Of a stretch of 64,000 nt of DNA, positions 35,096-46,903 are shown one piece after another. Numbering within the stretch: the stretch's first letter is position 1; each line of letters opens with the position of its first letter. The stretch is from Mycobacterium basiliense (GTDB lineage Bacteria > Actinomycetota > Actinomycetes > Mycobacteriales > Mycobacteriaceae). Made by a program: the position numbers and the translations under genes. The DNA lies in assembly GCF_900292015.1 (NCBI RefSeq), contig NZ_LR130759.1, positions 558,001 to 622,000 of the forward strand, written 5' to 3'. The notes under the pieces are model-generated. The model saw only the letters and a list, made by a program, of their open reading frames with translations, was not told the DNA's origin and searched no databases.

Positions 35096-38000
35096 CTACA
35101 CGGTTTCGTCGTGGAAGAAGCCGGATAGTTGGCTTCCGACGTTCCCGAAGCCGGAGACAAACGCCTGCGTCATCAGGTTCAGGATGCTGGTGTTGTAGAA
35201 ACCGGACAGGGAGTTGCCCAGGTTCGCCCAGCCCGATTCCAGGGTGCCGAGGTTCTGGAAGCCCGACAGCCCGGCACCGCCGGCGTTGAAAAAGCCCGAA
35301 TTTTGCAGGAACGCGTTTCCGATGCCCGACACCGCGCCTTGGGCGTCGTTGAGGAAACCCGATGCGCCACCGGCTCCGGAGTTGAAGAAACCCGACGACG
35401 GGGCGGTGGTCGAGTTGAAGAATCCCGGGGTTTGCTGCCAGTTCAAGCCGAAGGTGAAGGGGCCCACGGTGCCGCTGTCGGAGAAGTCGACGATGCCCGT
35501 GATCGCGGTGTTTATCGGGGTCTGAGGATTGATTTCACTGGCGTCGATTTCGAACGGCCCGACATGCTCGGTGGTGATCGGAATGGTGGCCGAAACGTGC
35601 AGCACACATCCGACGAAGGGGATGTAGACGAGGCAGATCGTGATCTCCAAACTGATCGGGATCTCGAATTCGGCAATGGTGAACATGTCCTGGGTGATGG
35701 CATTGATGGTGCCAGTCAATGGGATGTCGATGTCGGAGCTCAGGCCGACGTTCCACGGGATCTCCGGCACGGTGGATTCGTAGGTGAAGCCCAGAAGACC
35801 CTGATAGTCGCCGCGCCATAGCATCCCATTGCTGAAATTGCCGGAAATGAACGCGCCGGTGTTGACGTTGCCGGAGTTCGCCAGACCCGTGTTGGAGTTG
35901 CCCTCGTTGAAGTAGCCGGTGTTGTAGTTGCCCGGGTTGAACCCTCCGGTGTTGTAGTCGCCCGGGTTGAAACTGCCCGTGTTGAAGTCGCCGGCGTTGT
36001 AGAAGCCGGTGTTGTAGTCACCCGCATTACCGATCCCGGTGTTGACGATGCCGGCGTTGAAAAACCCGGTATTGGTGGTGCCGGTATTGCCGATGCCGGT
36101 GTTGTAGCTACCGGAGTTACCGATGCCCCAGTTTCCGGTGCCCGAGTTGAAGAAGCCGATGTTGTCGGTGCCGGAGTTGAACAAGCCGATGTTGCCGGTG
36201 CCCGAATTCCAGCCCCCGAACCCGGTCATGGTGTCGCCGGTCAGCCCTATCCCGATGTTTCCGTCACCGGTGTTGCCGAAGCCGAGGTTTCCATTGCCCG
36301 TGTTGCCGAAGCCGATGTTGAAGCTGCCGGTGTTGCCGAAGCCGGTGTTGTTGAACGCGTCCGTCAATCCGGGACCGGCATTGCCGAAGCCGACGTTGCC
36401 GCTGCCGAGGTTGCCGCTGCCGACGTTGAAGCTGCCGAGGTTTCCGCTGCCGATGTTCGAGTCGCCGATGTTGCCGAAGCCGAAGTTTGAACTGCCGATA
36501 TTGCCGTTGCCGAAGTTGTAGCTGCCGATGTTCGCGCTGCCCACATTCCAGAAGCCGGGGTTTGCGATACCGAAGCTGAAGGTCGTCGCGTCCGGACCAT
36601 AGCGATACCAGCCGGCCAGGTCGGCGCCGATGTTTTGGAAGCCCGACAGGTTGGCCGGGGTTCCCACGCCGGTGTTGAGGACACCGGAGATGGCGTTGCC
36701 GAGGTTGGCCAGTCCGGATTGCTGAGACCCAATGTTTTGGAAGCCGGAGTTGCCCAGGGCCGCGGTGGCGACGTTCCAGATACCCGAGTTGTTTGCGCCC
36801 ACGTTGGCAAAGCCGGACGCGCTTCCGGCGCCCAGGTTGAAGAAGCCCGACGATGGGCTGCTGGTGGCGTTGAAGAAGCCGGGCGCCGGTTTGAGGTCGA
36901 TGAGCGGAATCTGGCCGGGGCCGAAGTTGAAGTAACCGCCAAAGTGCACGACGGTGGAACCATCGGTGTTGCCAAAGTTGAGCTGCACCGCGGGTTGCGT
37001 GCCGAAGTCAATGGTGATGGGTGTGTTCAACGGCGCCGAGGCGTCGCCGCCGTGGATGACGATCGGGCCGATCGGCGCGAAGACCGTGCCGCTGAGGATG
37101 GCCAGGTCGACCTTGCCCGAGGCGGGCACCACCGGGAAGGTGACGGCGGGGATGGAAATGTCGGTAATGGTGCCGGTGACCGGGATGTTGATCGGAGCAT
37201 CGATCGTCATGAATGCCGGGATGCTGTTGATTGTGATGGTGTAGTTCGCCGACAGCTGCCCCTCGCTGTCGGCCCGCCAGAAGAAGCCGTTGGACATATC
37301 GCCGGTGATGAATGCGCCAGTGCCGAGATCGCCGACGTTGGCCAGGCCGGTGTTGTAGTTCCCGGTGTTGTAGGAGCCGGTGTTGTAGTCGCCCGGGTTG
37401 GCGATGCCGGTGTTGAAGACGCCGATATTGAACAAGCCGGTGTTGTAGTCGCCCGGGTTGGCGATACCGGTGTTGAAGGTCCCGGTGTTGACCAGGCCCG
37501 TGTTGTAGCTGCCGGTGTTGCCGATGCCGGTGTTGTAGCTACCGGAGTTACCGATACCCCAGTTTCCGGTGCCCGAGTTGAAGAAGCCGACGTTGCCGGT
37601 GCCGGAGTTGCCAAAGCCGACATTGAAGCTGCCCGAGTTCAGGCCGCCGATACCGATCAGGTTGTCACCGCTGAGGCCGATGCCGATGCCGCCGGTACCC
37701 ATGTTGCCGATGCCGAGGTTGCCGCTGCCGGAGTTGAAGAAGCCGGTGTTGCCCGATCCGGCGTTGAACATGCCGGTGTTGCCGGTCCCGGAGTTGAAGA
37801 AGCCGGTATTGCCGGCGCCGGAACTCAGCGACCCGAACCCGGATAGGCCGTCGCCGGTGAGCCCGATGCCGATGTTGTTGTTGCCGGTGTTGAACAGGCC
37901 GATGTTGTTGTTGCCGGTGTTCGACCATCCTTGGTTGTTGTTGCCGGCGTTGGCCAATCCGACGTTGAAGTCGCCCAGGTTGAACAGACCCGTGTTGCCG

Positions 38001-41000
38001 ACGCCGTAATTCAGCGGTCCCAACCCCACCTGGCCGTCGCCGGTGAGTCCGATCCCGAAGTTGCCGTTGCCGGTGTTGCCGAAGCCGATGTTGCCGTCGC
38101 CGGTGTTGCCGAAGCCGAAGTTGTTATTGCCGATGTTGCCGAAGCCGATGTTGTTGAACGCGTCCGTCAATCCCGGACCGGCGTTGCCGAACCCGAGGTT
38201 TCCGCTGCCGAGGTTTCCGCTGCCGATGTTGTTGGAGCCGACATTCCCGAAACCGATGTTGGCGCTGCCGATATTTCCGCTGCCCACGTTGAAGTCACCG
38301 ATGTTCCCGCTGCCGAGGTTCAATCGACCGAGATCGCCGAGACCTGCGTTGAAGATCGTGCCGGCGGGGTCGCGGAGCACGCCCGACAGATCCGTGCCGA
38401 TGTTGAAGAAGCCCGACAGGCCGGCCGGCGTCGTGAGGTTGGCCGTGCTGGTGTTGTAGAAGCCCGACACCGTGTTGCCCAGGTTTGCCCAGCCGGACTG
38501 CAGCTGACCCGCATTTTGGAAGCCCGAATTCCCATTGCTGCCCAACGCGGTATTCCAAAAGCCCGAATTGTTTGCGCCGACATTTCCGAAGCCGGAGGTA
38601 GTTCCGGAACCCGAGTTGAAGAAACCCGACGATGGGGCCGAGGTCGAGTTGCCGAAACCGGGTGCCGCCGGGATGTCGAGCAGGACGATGCTGATGGGAC
38701 CGGCGCCGCTTCGTATTGCGATGGGTATCGAACTGGAACCATCCGGATTACCGATATTGAGATCGATGACCGGCAAGGTGCCCGTGATGGTTGGGATGGT
38801 GATCGGCCCGATTTTGAAGTCGGTGATGCTCAAGGCGTTGATCGTGATGGCGGGAATGCTGAAGCCGTTGAGGGCCAGCCCGCCGAGGTCGGCGTAGATG
38901 GGGATATTTACCGGGATATTTATGTCGAAGTTCAGCACCGGGAATTCTGGGACATAGATTTCATAGTGGGCGCCCCACAATCCCTGGTAATCGCCCCTCC
39001 AGAAAATACCGTTGCTGTAGCTACCCGAGTTGAATGCGCCGGTGTTGACGTTGCCCGCGTTCGCCAGCCCGGTGTTGTAGTCGCCGGCGTTGGAGAAACC
39101 GGTGTTGTAATCGCCCGTATTGTCTAGGCCGGTGTTGTGGTTGCCGGTATTGAACAGGCCGGTGTTGTAGTCGCCCGGATTGGCCAGGCCGGTGTTGGCG
39201 GTGCCGGCGTTGAACAGGCCCGTGTTGTAGTCGCCCGCGTTCGCGATACCGGTGTTGCCGGTGCCCGGGTTCCACGAGCCCCAGTTGCCGATGCCGGAGT
39301 TGGCGAACCCGGTGTTGGTGTTGCCGGAGTTGCCGATGCCCCAGTTTGCGGTGCCGGAGTTGAAGACGCCGGTGTTGTTGGTGCCGGAGTTGAAGAAGCC
39401 GGTGTTATTGGTGCCGGAGTTGAACAGGCCGGTGTTGTTGGTGCCGGAGTTCAGACCACCGGCGAAGTTGAAGCCCTGCTGGTTGTCGCCGGTGAGTCCG
39501 ATGCCGATGTTGTTATTGCCGGTGTTGAACAGGCCGATGTTGTTGTTGCCGGTGTTGGCAAGGCCCTGGTTGAAGCTGCCCGCGTTCCCGAGACCGAGGT
39601 TGTAGTCGCCGAGGTTGCCCAGGCCGATGTTGTAGTTCCCCAGGTTTCCGGGGCCAAAGTTGTATACGCCCTGGTTTCCGGAGAAGACATTGAAGCTGCC
39701 GATATTGCCGTTGCCGACGTTACTGTTGCCGACGTTTCCGAAACCGAAATTGTTGTTGCCGATGTTGCCGCTGCCGATGTTGGCGATGCCGATGTTGGCG
39801 ACGCCCACGTTGCCGATCGGGTTGTCGTTGAAGAAGCCTGCGACACTGTTGCCAATGTTCCCGACGCCGGAGATGTTGGCCGGTGTCAGCACGCCCAGGT
39901 TGCTTGTATTGAGGAAGCCCGAGATGTTGTTGCCGAAGTTGGACATACCCGACAGCAGGTCGCCGAAGTTCTTGTAGCCCGAGATTCCCGAAGTGCCAGA
40001 GGTCAGGTTGAAGAAGCCTGAACTGTTTCCGCCGGTGTTTCCGAAGCCGGACGCGGTTCCGCTGCCGGTATTGAAGAATCCCGAGGACGGGGTGCTCGTC
40101 GAGTTTGCGAAGCCGGGGGCCGCCGGTATTTCGATAATCGGGATCTTGATCGGCAGCAGCCCGCCGGTACCGACGATGTCGATCAAGGGATCCGGGCCGG
40201 TACCGAGATTCAGGTTTATCGCCGGCAGTCCGAGCACGATATTGGGGATGGTGATCGAACTGACATCGACGGCCCGCACTCCGATGCCGACGATGTCCAA
40301 ATCGACGGTGGCTGCCGGGATGGTGAAGGACTGGACGGTGTAGACGCCCAGCGTGCCGGCGATCGGGACGTCGAGATAGATCGGCACGTGGAGGTTCAAC
40401 GGGATCGGGGTGTCGGGAATCGTAATGGTGAAGTCGACACCCCACAGGCCTTGGTAGTCGCCGCGCCACAGTAGGCCGTTGCTGTAGTTACCCGAGATGA
40501 ATGCGCCGGTGTTGACGTCGCCGGAGTTGACAAAGCCGGTGTTGTAATTGCCGGTGTTCAGGTAGCCGGTGTTGTAGTCGCCCGGGTTGAAGCCCGCCGT
40601 GTTGTAGCTTCCGGTGTTAAAGCTTCCGGTGTTGTAGCTGCCGGGGTTGACGAAGCCCGTGTTGACGTTGCCGGCGTTCAAGAGGCCGGTATTGACGTCG
40701 CCGGAGTTGAAGAGACCGGTGTTGGTGGCTCCGGTGTTGCCGATGCCCCAGTTGCCGGTACCGGAGTTGAAGATGCCGGTGTTGTTGGTGCCGGAGTTGA
40801 ACAGGCCGGTGTTGTTGGTGCCGGAGTTGAACAGGCCGGTATTGCCGGTCCCCGAGTTCAGACCGGCACCGAAGTTGAAGCCCTGCTGGTTGTCGCCGGT
40901 GAGCCCGATACCGATGTTGTTGTTGCCGGTGTTGAACAGGCCGATGTTGTTGTTGCCGGTGTTCGACAAACCCTGGTTGTTGTTACCGGCGTTCACGAAG

Positions 41001-44000
41001 CCGATGTTGTAGTCGCCGAGGTTCGCCGAACCGATGTTGTAGTCGCCGAGGTTTGCCGAACCGAAATTGAAATTGCCGAGGTTCGCCGAACCGAGATTGT
41101 TGAATCCGGCGTTGCCCAGGCCGAAGTTTGCCGCACCCAGGTTCGACAAGCCGATGTTGGCATCCCCGGAGTTTCCGAAGCCCACGTTGCCCTGGCCGAT
41201 GTTGGCCAGGCCCAGATTCCAGGCCGACGCGCCCGACACCTGGTCGCGGAAAAAGCCCGCTAGGTTGATCCCGACGTTGGACACGCCCGAGAGGTTGGCC
41301 GGTATTCCGGTGCCGGTGTTGAACAGGCCTGAGATGGCGTCGCCGATGTTGATAAAACCGGACAGCCTCGGGCCGAAGTTCTTGAACCCGGAGGTCGTAG
41401 TGGTGGCGAAGTTCTGGATGCCGGAGATGTCGGAGCCGAAGTTCGCGATGCCCGATACGGTTCCGGTGCCGCCGTTGAAGAAACCCGATGACGGGCTGGT
41501 CGTGGTGTTGAAGAAACCCGTGACCGCCGGGATGTCGAAGACAGTCCAGTCGACGGGACCGAGGCTGGCCGTGGCGGGAATCGATATCACGGTCGTGCCG
41601 CCGGGGTCGCCGATGTTGAGCACCACCGCGGGGCCGGTGGCGGTGACCGGCTGCAGGGTTATGGAATTGATCGTTCCGGTCAACACCGGCAGCGGTCCCA
41701 GCGAGACGGTGAAGCCAAAGTTGATGTCGTCCATCGTTATGCCGCTGTAGAGGGTGTTGGTAAAGCTGGCGGTGATGGGGACATTGATGGGAGCTTGCGC
41801 GTCAACGTGCGCCGGGATCTCAGGAACGTGGATCACATAGCTGGCGCTGACCTGACCTTGCTCGTCGCCCCGCCAGGCGAAGCCGTTGCTCAGGTCGCCG
41901 GTGATGAAGAGGCCGGTATCAATGTCGCCCGCGTTGGCGAAGCCGGTGCTGTAGTTGCCCGTGTTGTACCAGCCCGTGTTGAAATCACCGCGGTTGGCCA
42001 CGCCGGTGTTGGTATTGCCGGTGTTGAACAACCCGGTGTTGTAGTCGCCCACGTTGGCGATGCCGGTGTTGACCATGCCGGTGTTGAATAGACCCGTATT
42101 GGTGCTGCCGGCATTGCCGATTCCGGTGTTGTAGTTGCCGGAGTTGCCGAAGCCCCAGTTGCCGGTGCCGGAGTTGCCGAAACCGACGTTGTTGGTGCCG
42201 GAGTTGAACAGGCCGATGTTGCCGCTGCCCGAGTTCAGACCGCCGGCGAAATTGATGCCCTGCTGGCCGTTGCCGGTCAGTCCGATGCCGAAGTTGCCGT
42301 TGCCGGTGTTGCCGAAGCCGATGTTGCCGTTGCCGGTGTTGCCGAAACCGATGTTGTTGTTGCCGGTGTTGCCGAAGCCGAAGTTGTTGAACGCGTCGGC
42401 AAACGCCGGGCCGGCATTGCCGAACCCGAAGTTGCCGCTGCCGATGTTGCCGCTGCCGATGTTGCTTCCGCCGACATTGCCGAAGCCGATGTTGCCGCTG
42501 CCGATGTTGCCGCTGCCGAAGTTGAGGTCGCCGATGTTTCCGCTACCCACGTTGAGGTGACCAAGGTCGGCCAAGCCCGCGTTGAAGATCGTGCCGTTGG
42601 CGTCTCGCAACACACCCGCTAGGTCGGTGCCGACGTTGAACAGCCCAGAAAGGTTGGCCGGCGTCGTGGTATTCGCTGTGCTGGTGTTGTACAGGCCCGA
42701 CACCGTGTTGCCCAGGTTTGCCCAGCCCGAATTGAGCGAGCCAAAGTTTTGGATACCTGAGTTTCCGACCGCGGCGAGCCCACTGTTCCACAGGCCCGAA
42801 CTCGTGGCGCCGAAGTTTGCAATGCCGGACGTGCCGCCGGTGCCGGCGTTGAAAAAACCAGACGATGGGTTGGCCGTCGTATTTCCAATTCCGGGAGCCG
42901 CCGGAATGTCGAGGAATGTAATCGTGCGGCTTTCGATCGCACCAACAATACTGATGGGTATGTTGGTGGTAGGCCCGCCGACGTTAATGGTGATGGTGGG
43001 CACCGTCAGCGTGGATGCGCCGAGGTTGATGGGGCCCAGGAAGAACAAGCCGCCCAGATAGTAGGTCCGGGGGAACACCGACCCCGCCTCGGTAACCTGT
43101 ATTACGTTGCCGCCCACGGTGTATACGTCGTTGATCGGAATGATCGTCTGCACGTCGATGGGAACGTAGGGCGTGTCCACCGAAATGTTGATCGCGATCT
43201 GACCCTGGTTGTCGCCGGCCACCAGGATGCCGTTGTTGTAGTTTCCGGTGTCGAAGAAACCGGTATTGACATCGCCGGGATTGTAAGAGCCGGTGTTCGT
43301 ATCGCCGGGATTGAAGTTGCCCGTATTGGTGCTACCCACGTTGAGGCTGCCCGTGTTGGTGTCGCCGACGTTGAAGCCACCGGTGTTGTAGCTGCCGGTG
43401 TTGTAGAAGCCGGTATTGGTGGCTCCGGCGTTGAGGAACCCCGTGTTGAACTGCCCGGCGTTGCCGCCGCCCGTGTTCTCGGTGCCCGGATTCCCGATGC
43501 CCCAGTTTGACGCACCCGCGTTGAGCACGCCCCAGTTCCCGGTGCCCGAATTTCCGATGCCGACGTTCCCGGAGCCCGAATTGGCGATGCCGATGTTTGC
43601 GGTGCCCGAGTTGAACAGGCCGGCGTTGCCGATGCCTGAGTTCAGCGGCCCGATTCCGATCTCACCATCACCGGTCAGGCCGATGCCGAGGTTTCCCGAA
43701 CCGGTATTCGCAAAGCCGATGTTGTTGTTGCCGGTGTTGGCGAAACCCTGGTTGTAGTTGCCGGCATTGCCGAAGCCGACGTTGTAGTCGCCGAAGTTCC
43801 CGGGCCCGATGTTGTAGGTTCCCAGGTTTCCGAAACCGACGTTGACGGCGCCAATGTTGGCCGCCCCAAAGTTCAAAGTGCCGTTGTTTCCGCTGCCGAA
43901 GTTTTGGCTGCCGATGTTGCCGTTGCCGAAGTTCTGGCTGCCCAGGTTGCCGCTGCCGAAGATGTTGTAGCTGCCGACGTTGCCGCTACCCAGGATGTTG

Positions 44001-45673
44001 TAGTCGCCGACGTTGCCGCTGCCCAGGATGTTGTAGTCGCCGACGTTGGCGTTGGCGAGGATGTTTCCCACCCCGTCGTTGGCCAACCCGATATTGAAAG
44101 TTGTTGGGCCACGTAAGAAGCCGGCCAAGTTGCTGCCGGTGTTGAAGAAGCCGGAGACATTGGCCGGAATTGTGATAGCCAGCAGGCTCGAGTTGAGGAA
44201 TCCCGATACGGTGTTGCCTGAGTTCGCCAGGCCTGACTGCAGCACACCGGTGTTTGCGAAGCCCGAGTTGCCGATGGCGCCTGACGAAAAGTTGACAAAG
44301 CCGGAGTTGTTGGCGCCGTAGTTCAGGAAGCCCGATGCACTGCCTTCGCCGCTATTGAAGAAGCCGGACGAGAGGATGGTGGTCGTGTTTCCGAACCCCG
44401 GACTGCCGAAGATCAGGCCCTGATAGTCGCCGCGCCACAAGAAGCCGTTGCTGAAGTTGCCCGAAATCAGCACACCGGTGTTGACATCACCGAAGTTCAC
44501 CAAGCCGGTGTTGTAGTTCCCGCCGTTCAAGTAGCCGGTGTTGTAGTCGCCAACGTTGAAGCCACCGGTGTTGCTATCGCCGGGGTTGTAGCTGCCGGTG
44601 TTGTAGCTGCCGGTGTTGGCGATCCCGGTGTTAGCGATGCCGGCGTTGAAAAAGCCGGTGTTGGCGTCACCGGAGTTGCCGATACCGGTGTTGTAGCTAT
44701 TGCCGGAGTTGCCGATGCCCCAGTTTCCGGTGCCCGAGTTACCAATTCCGACATTGTCGGTGCCGGAATTAAACAAACCGATGTTACCGCTGCCTGAGTT
44801 AAACCCGCCAAAGCCGGAAAGATTGCTGCCGGTGAGTCCGATACCTCGGTTTCCGTCCCCGGTGTTGCCGAAGCCGATGTTGTTGTTACCGGTATTTCCG
44901 AAGCCGATGTTGTTGTTGCCGGTATTTCCGAAGCCGATGTTGTTGAGCGCGGCGGTCAATCCCGGACCGGCATTGCCGAATCCGATGTTTCCGCTGCCGA
45001 TGTTTCCGCTGCCGATGTTTCCGCTGCCGAAGTTCCCGGAGCCGACGTTGCCGTCGCCAATGTTGCCGTTGCCGATGTTGTCGGTGCCGATGTTTGCCCA
45101 GCCCAGGTTGACGTCGAACGCGGACACCGCCTGGCCCAACGGGCCGGGCAGTACGGCCGCCGGCAACGGGAACGGTGTCAACGCGGCTGCCACCGCAGAG
45201 GCGCCGGAATGGTATCCGAACATCGCGGCCACGTCCTGGGCCCACATTTGCTCGTAGGCGGCCTCAGCGGCGGCGATTGCCGGAGCATTTTGTCCGAACA
45301 GGTTGGACAGGATCAGCGAAACAAACTGTGAGCGGTTGGCGGAGATGACGGCTGGTTCGACCGTCGCCGCCAGCGCTGCCTCGAACGAGGCGGCCGCCAG
45401 CCGTACCTGTGCGGCGGCTTCCCCGGCCTGGGTCGCCGCCGTGCTGAGCCAGCCCAGGTAGGGTGCGGCCGCGCCGGCCATCGCCGTCGACGCCGGGCCC
45501 TGCCAGGCCGCGCCCGCGAGATTGGAGGTCACCGAGGAAAACGCAGCGGCTGCCGAACCCAACTCTTCAGCCAGGCCCTCCCACGCCGACGCCGCTTCCA
45601 GCATCGGCCCCAACCCGGCGCCGACGTACAAGCGCACCGAGTTGATCTCAGGGGGCAGTATTGCGAAATTCAT
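35096..45673 (-). CDS. Giant PPE-MPTR family protein, 3525 aa
   Basis: The start is the second of two consecutive ATGs ([12 protein letters not shown]), as in PPE8. The PPE domain spans residues 1-180: PPE at about 7-9, AWQGPAS at about 57 and [22 protein letters not shown] at about 138-158. Then come MPTR repeats arranged in about seven super-modules. Their junctions ([16 protein letters not shown]) lie near 44435, 43215, 41875, 40465, 39005, 37275 and 35815, about 1.2-1.7 kb apart. Most junctions lead into a unique beta-rich insert followed by [16 protein letters not shown]. It is among the largest proteins a mycobacterium encodes. Likely surface-exposed or secreted through ESX-5. Long-read sequencing would be needed to exclude collapsed repeats. 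The neighbouring 2405-aa PPE gene shares the same module type. Confidence 0.93.
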   Translation of the reverse strand: MNFAILPPEINSVRLYVGAGLGPMLEAASAWEGLAEELGSAAAAFSSVTSNLAGAAWQGPASTAMAGAAAPYLGWLSTAATQAGEAAAQVRLAAASFEAALAATVEPAVISANRSQFVSLILSNLFGQNAPAIAAAEAAYEQMWAQDVAAMFGYHSGASAVAAALTPFPLPAAVLPGPLGQAVSAFDVNLGWANIGTDNIGNGNIGDGNVGSGNFGSGNIGSGNIGSGNIGFGNAGPGLTAALNNIGFGNTGNNNIGFGNTGNNNIGFGNTGDGNRGIGLTGSNLSGFGGFNSGSGNIGLFNSGTDNVGIGNSGTGNWGIGNSGNSYNTGIGNSGDANTGFFNAGIANTGIANTGSYNTGSYNPGDSNTGGFNVGDYNTGYLNGGNYNTGLVNFGDVNTGVLISGNFSNGFLWRGDYQGLIFGSPGFGNTTTILSSGFFNSGEGSASGFLNYGANNSGFVNFSSGAIGNSGFANTGVLQSGLANSGNTVSGFLNSSLLAITIPANVSGFFNTGSNLAGFLRGPTTFNIGLANDGVGNILANANVGDYNILGSGNVGDYNILGSGNVGSYNIFGSGNLGSQNFGNGNIGSQNFGSGNNGTLNFGAANIGAVNVGFGNLGTYNIGPGNFGDYNVGFGNAGNYNQGFANTGNNNIGFANTGSGNLGIGLTGDGEIGIGPLNSGIGNAGLFNSGTANIGIANSGSGNVGIGNSGTGNWGVLNAGASNWGIGNPGTENTGGGNAGQFNTGFLNAGATNTGFYNTGSYNTGGFNVGDTNTGSLNVGSTNTGNFNPGDTNTGSYNPGDVNTGFFDTGNYNNGILVAGDNQGQIAINISVDTPYVPIDVQTIIPINDVYTVGGNVIQVTEAGSVFPRTYYLGGLFFLGPINLGASTLTVPTITINVGGPTTNIPISIVGAIESRTITFLDIPAAPGIGNTTANPSSGFFNAGTGGTSGIANFGATSSGLWNSGLAAVGNSGIQNFGSLNSGWANLGNTVSGLYNTSTANTTTPANLSGLFNVGTDLAGVLRDANGTIFNAGLADLGHLNVGSGNIGDLNFGSGNIGSGNIGFGNVGGSNIGSGNIGSGNFGFGNAGPAFADAFNNFGFGNTGNNNIGFGNTGNGNIGFGNTGNGNFGIGLTGNGQQGINFAGGLNSGSGNIGLFNSGTNNVGFGNSGTGNWGFGNSGNYNTGIGNAGSTNTGLFNTGMVNTGIANVGDYNTGLFNTGNTNTGVANRGDFNTGWYNTGNYSTGFANAGDIDTGLFITGDLSNGFAWRGDEQGQVSASYVIHVPEIPAHVDAQAPINVPITASFTNTLYSGITMDDINFGFTVSLGPLPVLTGTINSITLQPVTATGPAVVLNIGDPGGTTVISIPATASLGPVDWTVFDIPAVTGFFNTTTSPSSGFFNGGTGTVSGIANFGSDISGIQNFATTTTSGFKNFGPRLSGFINIGDAISGLFNTGTGIPANLSGVSNVGINLAGFFRDQVSGASAWNLGLANIGQGNVGFGNSGDANIGLSNLGAANFGLGNAGFNNLGSANLGNFNFGSANLGDYNIGSANLGDYNIGFVNAGNNNQGLSNTGNNNIGLFNTGNNNIGIGLTGDNQQGFNFGAGLNSGTGNTGLFNSGTNNTGLFNSGTNNTGIFNSGTGNWGIGNTGATNTGLFNSGDVNTGLLNAGNVNTGFVNPGSYNTGSFNTGSYNTAGFNPGDYNTGYLNTGNYNTGFVNSGDVNTGAFISGNYSNGLLWRGDYQGLWGVDFTITIPDTPIPLNLHVPIYLDVPIAGTLGVYTVQSFTIPAATVDLDIVGIGVRAVDVSSITIPNIVLGLPAINLNLGTGPDPLIDIVGTGGLLPIKIPIIEIPAAPGFANSTSTPSSGFFNTGSGTASGFGNTGGNSSGFFNLTSGTSGISGYKNFGDLLSGMSNFGNNISGFLNTSNLGVLTPANISGVGNIGNSVAGFFNDNPIGNVGVANIGIANIGSGNIGNNNFGFGNVGNSNVGNGNIGSFNVFSGNQGVYNFGPGNLGNYNIGLGNLGDYNLGLGNAGSFNQGLANTGNNNIGLFNTGNNNIGIGLTGDNQQGFNFAGGLNSGTNNTGLFNSGTNNTGFFNSGTNNTGVFNSGTANWGIGNSGNTNTGFANSGIGNWGSWNPGTGNTGIANAGDYNTGLFNAGTANTGLANPGDYNTGLFNTGNHNTGLDNTGDYNTGFSNAGDYNTGLANAGNVNTGAFNSGSYSNGIFWRGDYQGLWGAHYEIYVPEFPVLNFDINIPVNIPIYADLGGLALNGFSIPAITINALSITDFKIGPITIPTITGTLPVIDLNIGNPDGSSSIPIAIRSGAGPISIVLLDIPAAPGFGNSTSAPSSGFFNSGSGTTSGFGNVGANNSGFWNTALGSNGNSGFQNAGQLQSGWANLGNTVSGFYNTSTANLTTPAGLSGFFNIGTDLSGVLRDPAGTIFNAGLGDLGRLNLGSGNIGDFNVGSGNIGSANIGFGNVGSNNIGSGNLGSGNLGFGNAGPGLTDAFNNIGFGNIGNNNFGFGNTGDGNIGFGNTGNGNFGIGLTGDGQVGLGPLNYGVGNTGLFNLGDFNVGLANAGNNNQGWSNTGNNNIGLFNTGNNNIGIGLTGDGLSGFGSLSSGAGNTGFFNSGTGNTGMFNAGSGNTGFFNSGSGNLGIGNMGTGGIGIGLSGDNLIGIGGLNSGSFNVGFGNSGTGNVGFFNSGTGNWGIGNSGSYNTGIGNTGSYNTGLVNTGTFNTGIANPGDYNTGLFNIGVFNTGIANPGDYNTGSYNTGNYNTGLANVGDLGTGAFITGDMSNGFFWRADSEGQLSANYTITINSIPAFMTIDAPINIPVTGTITDISIPAVTFPVVPASGKVDLAILSGTVFAPIGPIVIHGGDASAPLNTPITIDFGTQPAVQLNFGNTDGSTVVHFGGYFNFGPGQIPLIDLKPAPGFFNATSSPSSGFFNLGAGSASGFANVGANNSGIWNVATAALGNSGFQNIGSQQSGLANLGNAISGVLNTGVGTPANLSGFQNIGADLAGWYRYGPDATTFSFGIANPGFWNVGSANIGSYNFGNGNIGSSNFGFGNIGDSNIGSGNLGSFNVGSGNLGSGNVGFGNAGPGLTDAFNNTGFGNTGSFNIGFGNTGNGNLGFGNTGDGNIGIGLTGDTMTGFGGWNSGTGNIGLFNSGTDNIGFFNSGTGNWGIGNSGSYNTGIGNTGTTNTGFFNAGIVNTGIGNAGDYNTGFYNAGDFNTGSFNPGDYNTGGFNPGNYNTGYFNEGNSNTGLANSGNVNTGAFISGNFSNGMLWRGDYQGLLGFTYESTVPEIPWNVGLSSDIDIPLTGTINAITQDMFTIAEFEIPISLEITICLVYIPFVGCVLHVSATIPITTEHVGPFEIDASEINPQTPINTAITGIVDFSDSGTVGPFTFGLNWQQTPGFFNSTTAPSSGFFNSGAGGASGFLNDAQGAVSGIGNAFLQNSGFFNAGGAGLSGFQNLGTLESGWANLGNSLSGFYNTSILNLMTQAFVSGFGNVGSQLSGFFHDETV

Positions 45674-45891
45674 CACTCGTCCCGGCTAAATCAATTCATC
45701 AATCGTCGAAAAAGCATAAGTACCACCGCAATAACGTTTTTACCAGAACGTGCCTCGGAGAGATTTGAAGCTCCCGCTTCGACGATTATTTAATCGTTGG
45801 CGGTACTTCGCTTTCGATTCGCAAAAATTTTTGGTGTGTTGTCTCCGGGCGCGGCCGCCGAAACTGGCGAGATGTCGTCGCCGTTGACCGC
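45674..45891. promoter_or_regulatory. AT-rich upstream region of the giant PPE gene with a 16-bp palindrome
   Basis: This 218-bp gap is markedly richer in A and T than its surroundings. It contains ACGATTA-TT-TAATCGT at 45782-45797, a perfect 7-bp inverted repeat with a 2-base centre. It lies about 110 bp upstream of the PPE start and may be an operator or a nucleoid-protein target. It is also near the inferred inversion boundary relative to H37Rv. Confidence 0.45.
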
Positions 45892-46854
45892 TCATGACTG
45901 CCGAGCTGGTCGCCGAGACGACGGCTCCACTCGCACGGAGAACACTGCGACCGCCGGTTCACCGGGCCGCGCAACCCGGTACCCGCCACGGCGCAACGCG
46001 TCCGTGGGAGCGGCCATGGGCTCGAAACACACCACGTCCTCACCCCGTGGCGCGAAGACCTGCGCCGCGGGGTAGCCCTGTTCGAAATGCACTTCCATGC
46101 GGTGCCGACCGCCGCGGACCGCGAACACCGCTCCCCGGTCCACTTGGTCGTAGCAGTCGTCAAATTCCTCGTCGCCTAATTCCGTCGCCATTGCCGGTTG
46201 CCGTACCACCTCACCGGTGGGTAGCCCCCGTTCGTCGAGCCGCAGCTGACACAGCGGTGGTGTTTCGATAATCCACTCGTGGCGCGCGACGTCTGGCACA
46301 CGCAGGTACGGGTGAAAGCCAAAACACAGTGGCACCGACCGCTCGCTGGTCGGCCGCACCGTGGTGCGCACCGTCAGGGTCCGCTCGGCCAATAGGACCG
46401 TCAACGCGAGCAGGTGCGGATAGGGAAAGCTGGCCAGCAACTGCGGGTCGGCACCAAAGTCGAGTTCGGCGCTCACCTCGTTCACCGACTGCGCAGTCAC
46501 CCGCCAGCCGCGATATCCCGCCAGGACGCCGTGGATGGGTAACCCGGCCGGGTCCGTGCGGACACCGTTTTCGCCCGGCGTCAACGTGACAGTCGCCCCT
46601 TCGGCGGTGTATGTGTGAGCGCCCAGTCGATTTGCCCAGGGGTACAGAATCGGGATCCCCATCGTCTTGCCGGCCGCAATATAGGCCGCCAACCCGCGTC
46701 GTTGGCCGAGCAGTTGGACACCGGCATCGGTCAATGAGTTACCGACCATGCCGGCCTCGGGCACGAACTGGGCCACCAGCGGTGACGCTGGGTCGCGCAG
46801 CGTAACGACATGCACGACGGTCAGACTAGTCGGATCGCTGGCGCTGCCGTGCAC
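45892..46854 (-). CDS. Aldose 1-epimerase family protein (galactose mutarotase-like)
   Basis: A 320-aa protein; the GTG at 46854 is the farthest start, and a second in-frame GTG about 13 codons in is also possible. Family features seen are ILYPWANRLG (about 90-99), the catalytic-type histidine in LPIHGVL (about 124-130), FHPYLRV (about 193-199) and the acidic FEPM near 290. The enzyme interconverts alpha and beta anomers of sugars or sugar phosphates in the cytoplasm. I do not recall this gene at this place in H37Rv. It sits at the junction between the PPE array and the inverted block. Confidence 0.82.
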   Translation of the reverse strand: MHGSASDPTSLTVVHVVTLRDPASPLVAQFVPEAGMVGNSLTDAGVQLLGQRRGLAAYIAAGKTMGIPILYPWANRLGAHTYTAEGATVTLTPGENGVRTDPAGLPIHGVLAGYRGWRVTAQSVNEVSAELDFGADPQLLASFPYPHLLALTVLLAERTLTVRTTVRPTSERSVPLCFGFHPYLRVPDVARHEWIIETPPLCQLRLDERGLPTGEVVRQPAMATELGDEEFDDCYDQVDRGAVFAVRGGRHRMEVHFEQGYPAAQVFAPRGEDVVCFEPMAAPTDALRRGGYRVARPGEPAVAVFSVRVEPSSRRPARQS

Positions 46855-46903
46855 GCACGGCAGGTGCCCGACGGAGCGGGGTCCGGGCCGTCGACCGATG
46901 TTC

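Noticed and set aside
31013..40021. Several plus-strand Val/Ala- or Pro/Leu-rich open frames opposite the PPE genes (for example 32231-33181 and 39137-40021)
   Set aside because: They are periodic shadows of the MPTR repeats read in reverse and show no independent start signals.
27704..45673. Regular short repeats that could suggest a CRISPR array
   Set aside because: Repeats are in-frame coding pentapeptides without uniform spacers, and no cas genes are present.
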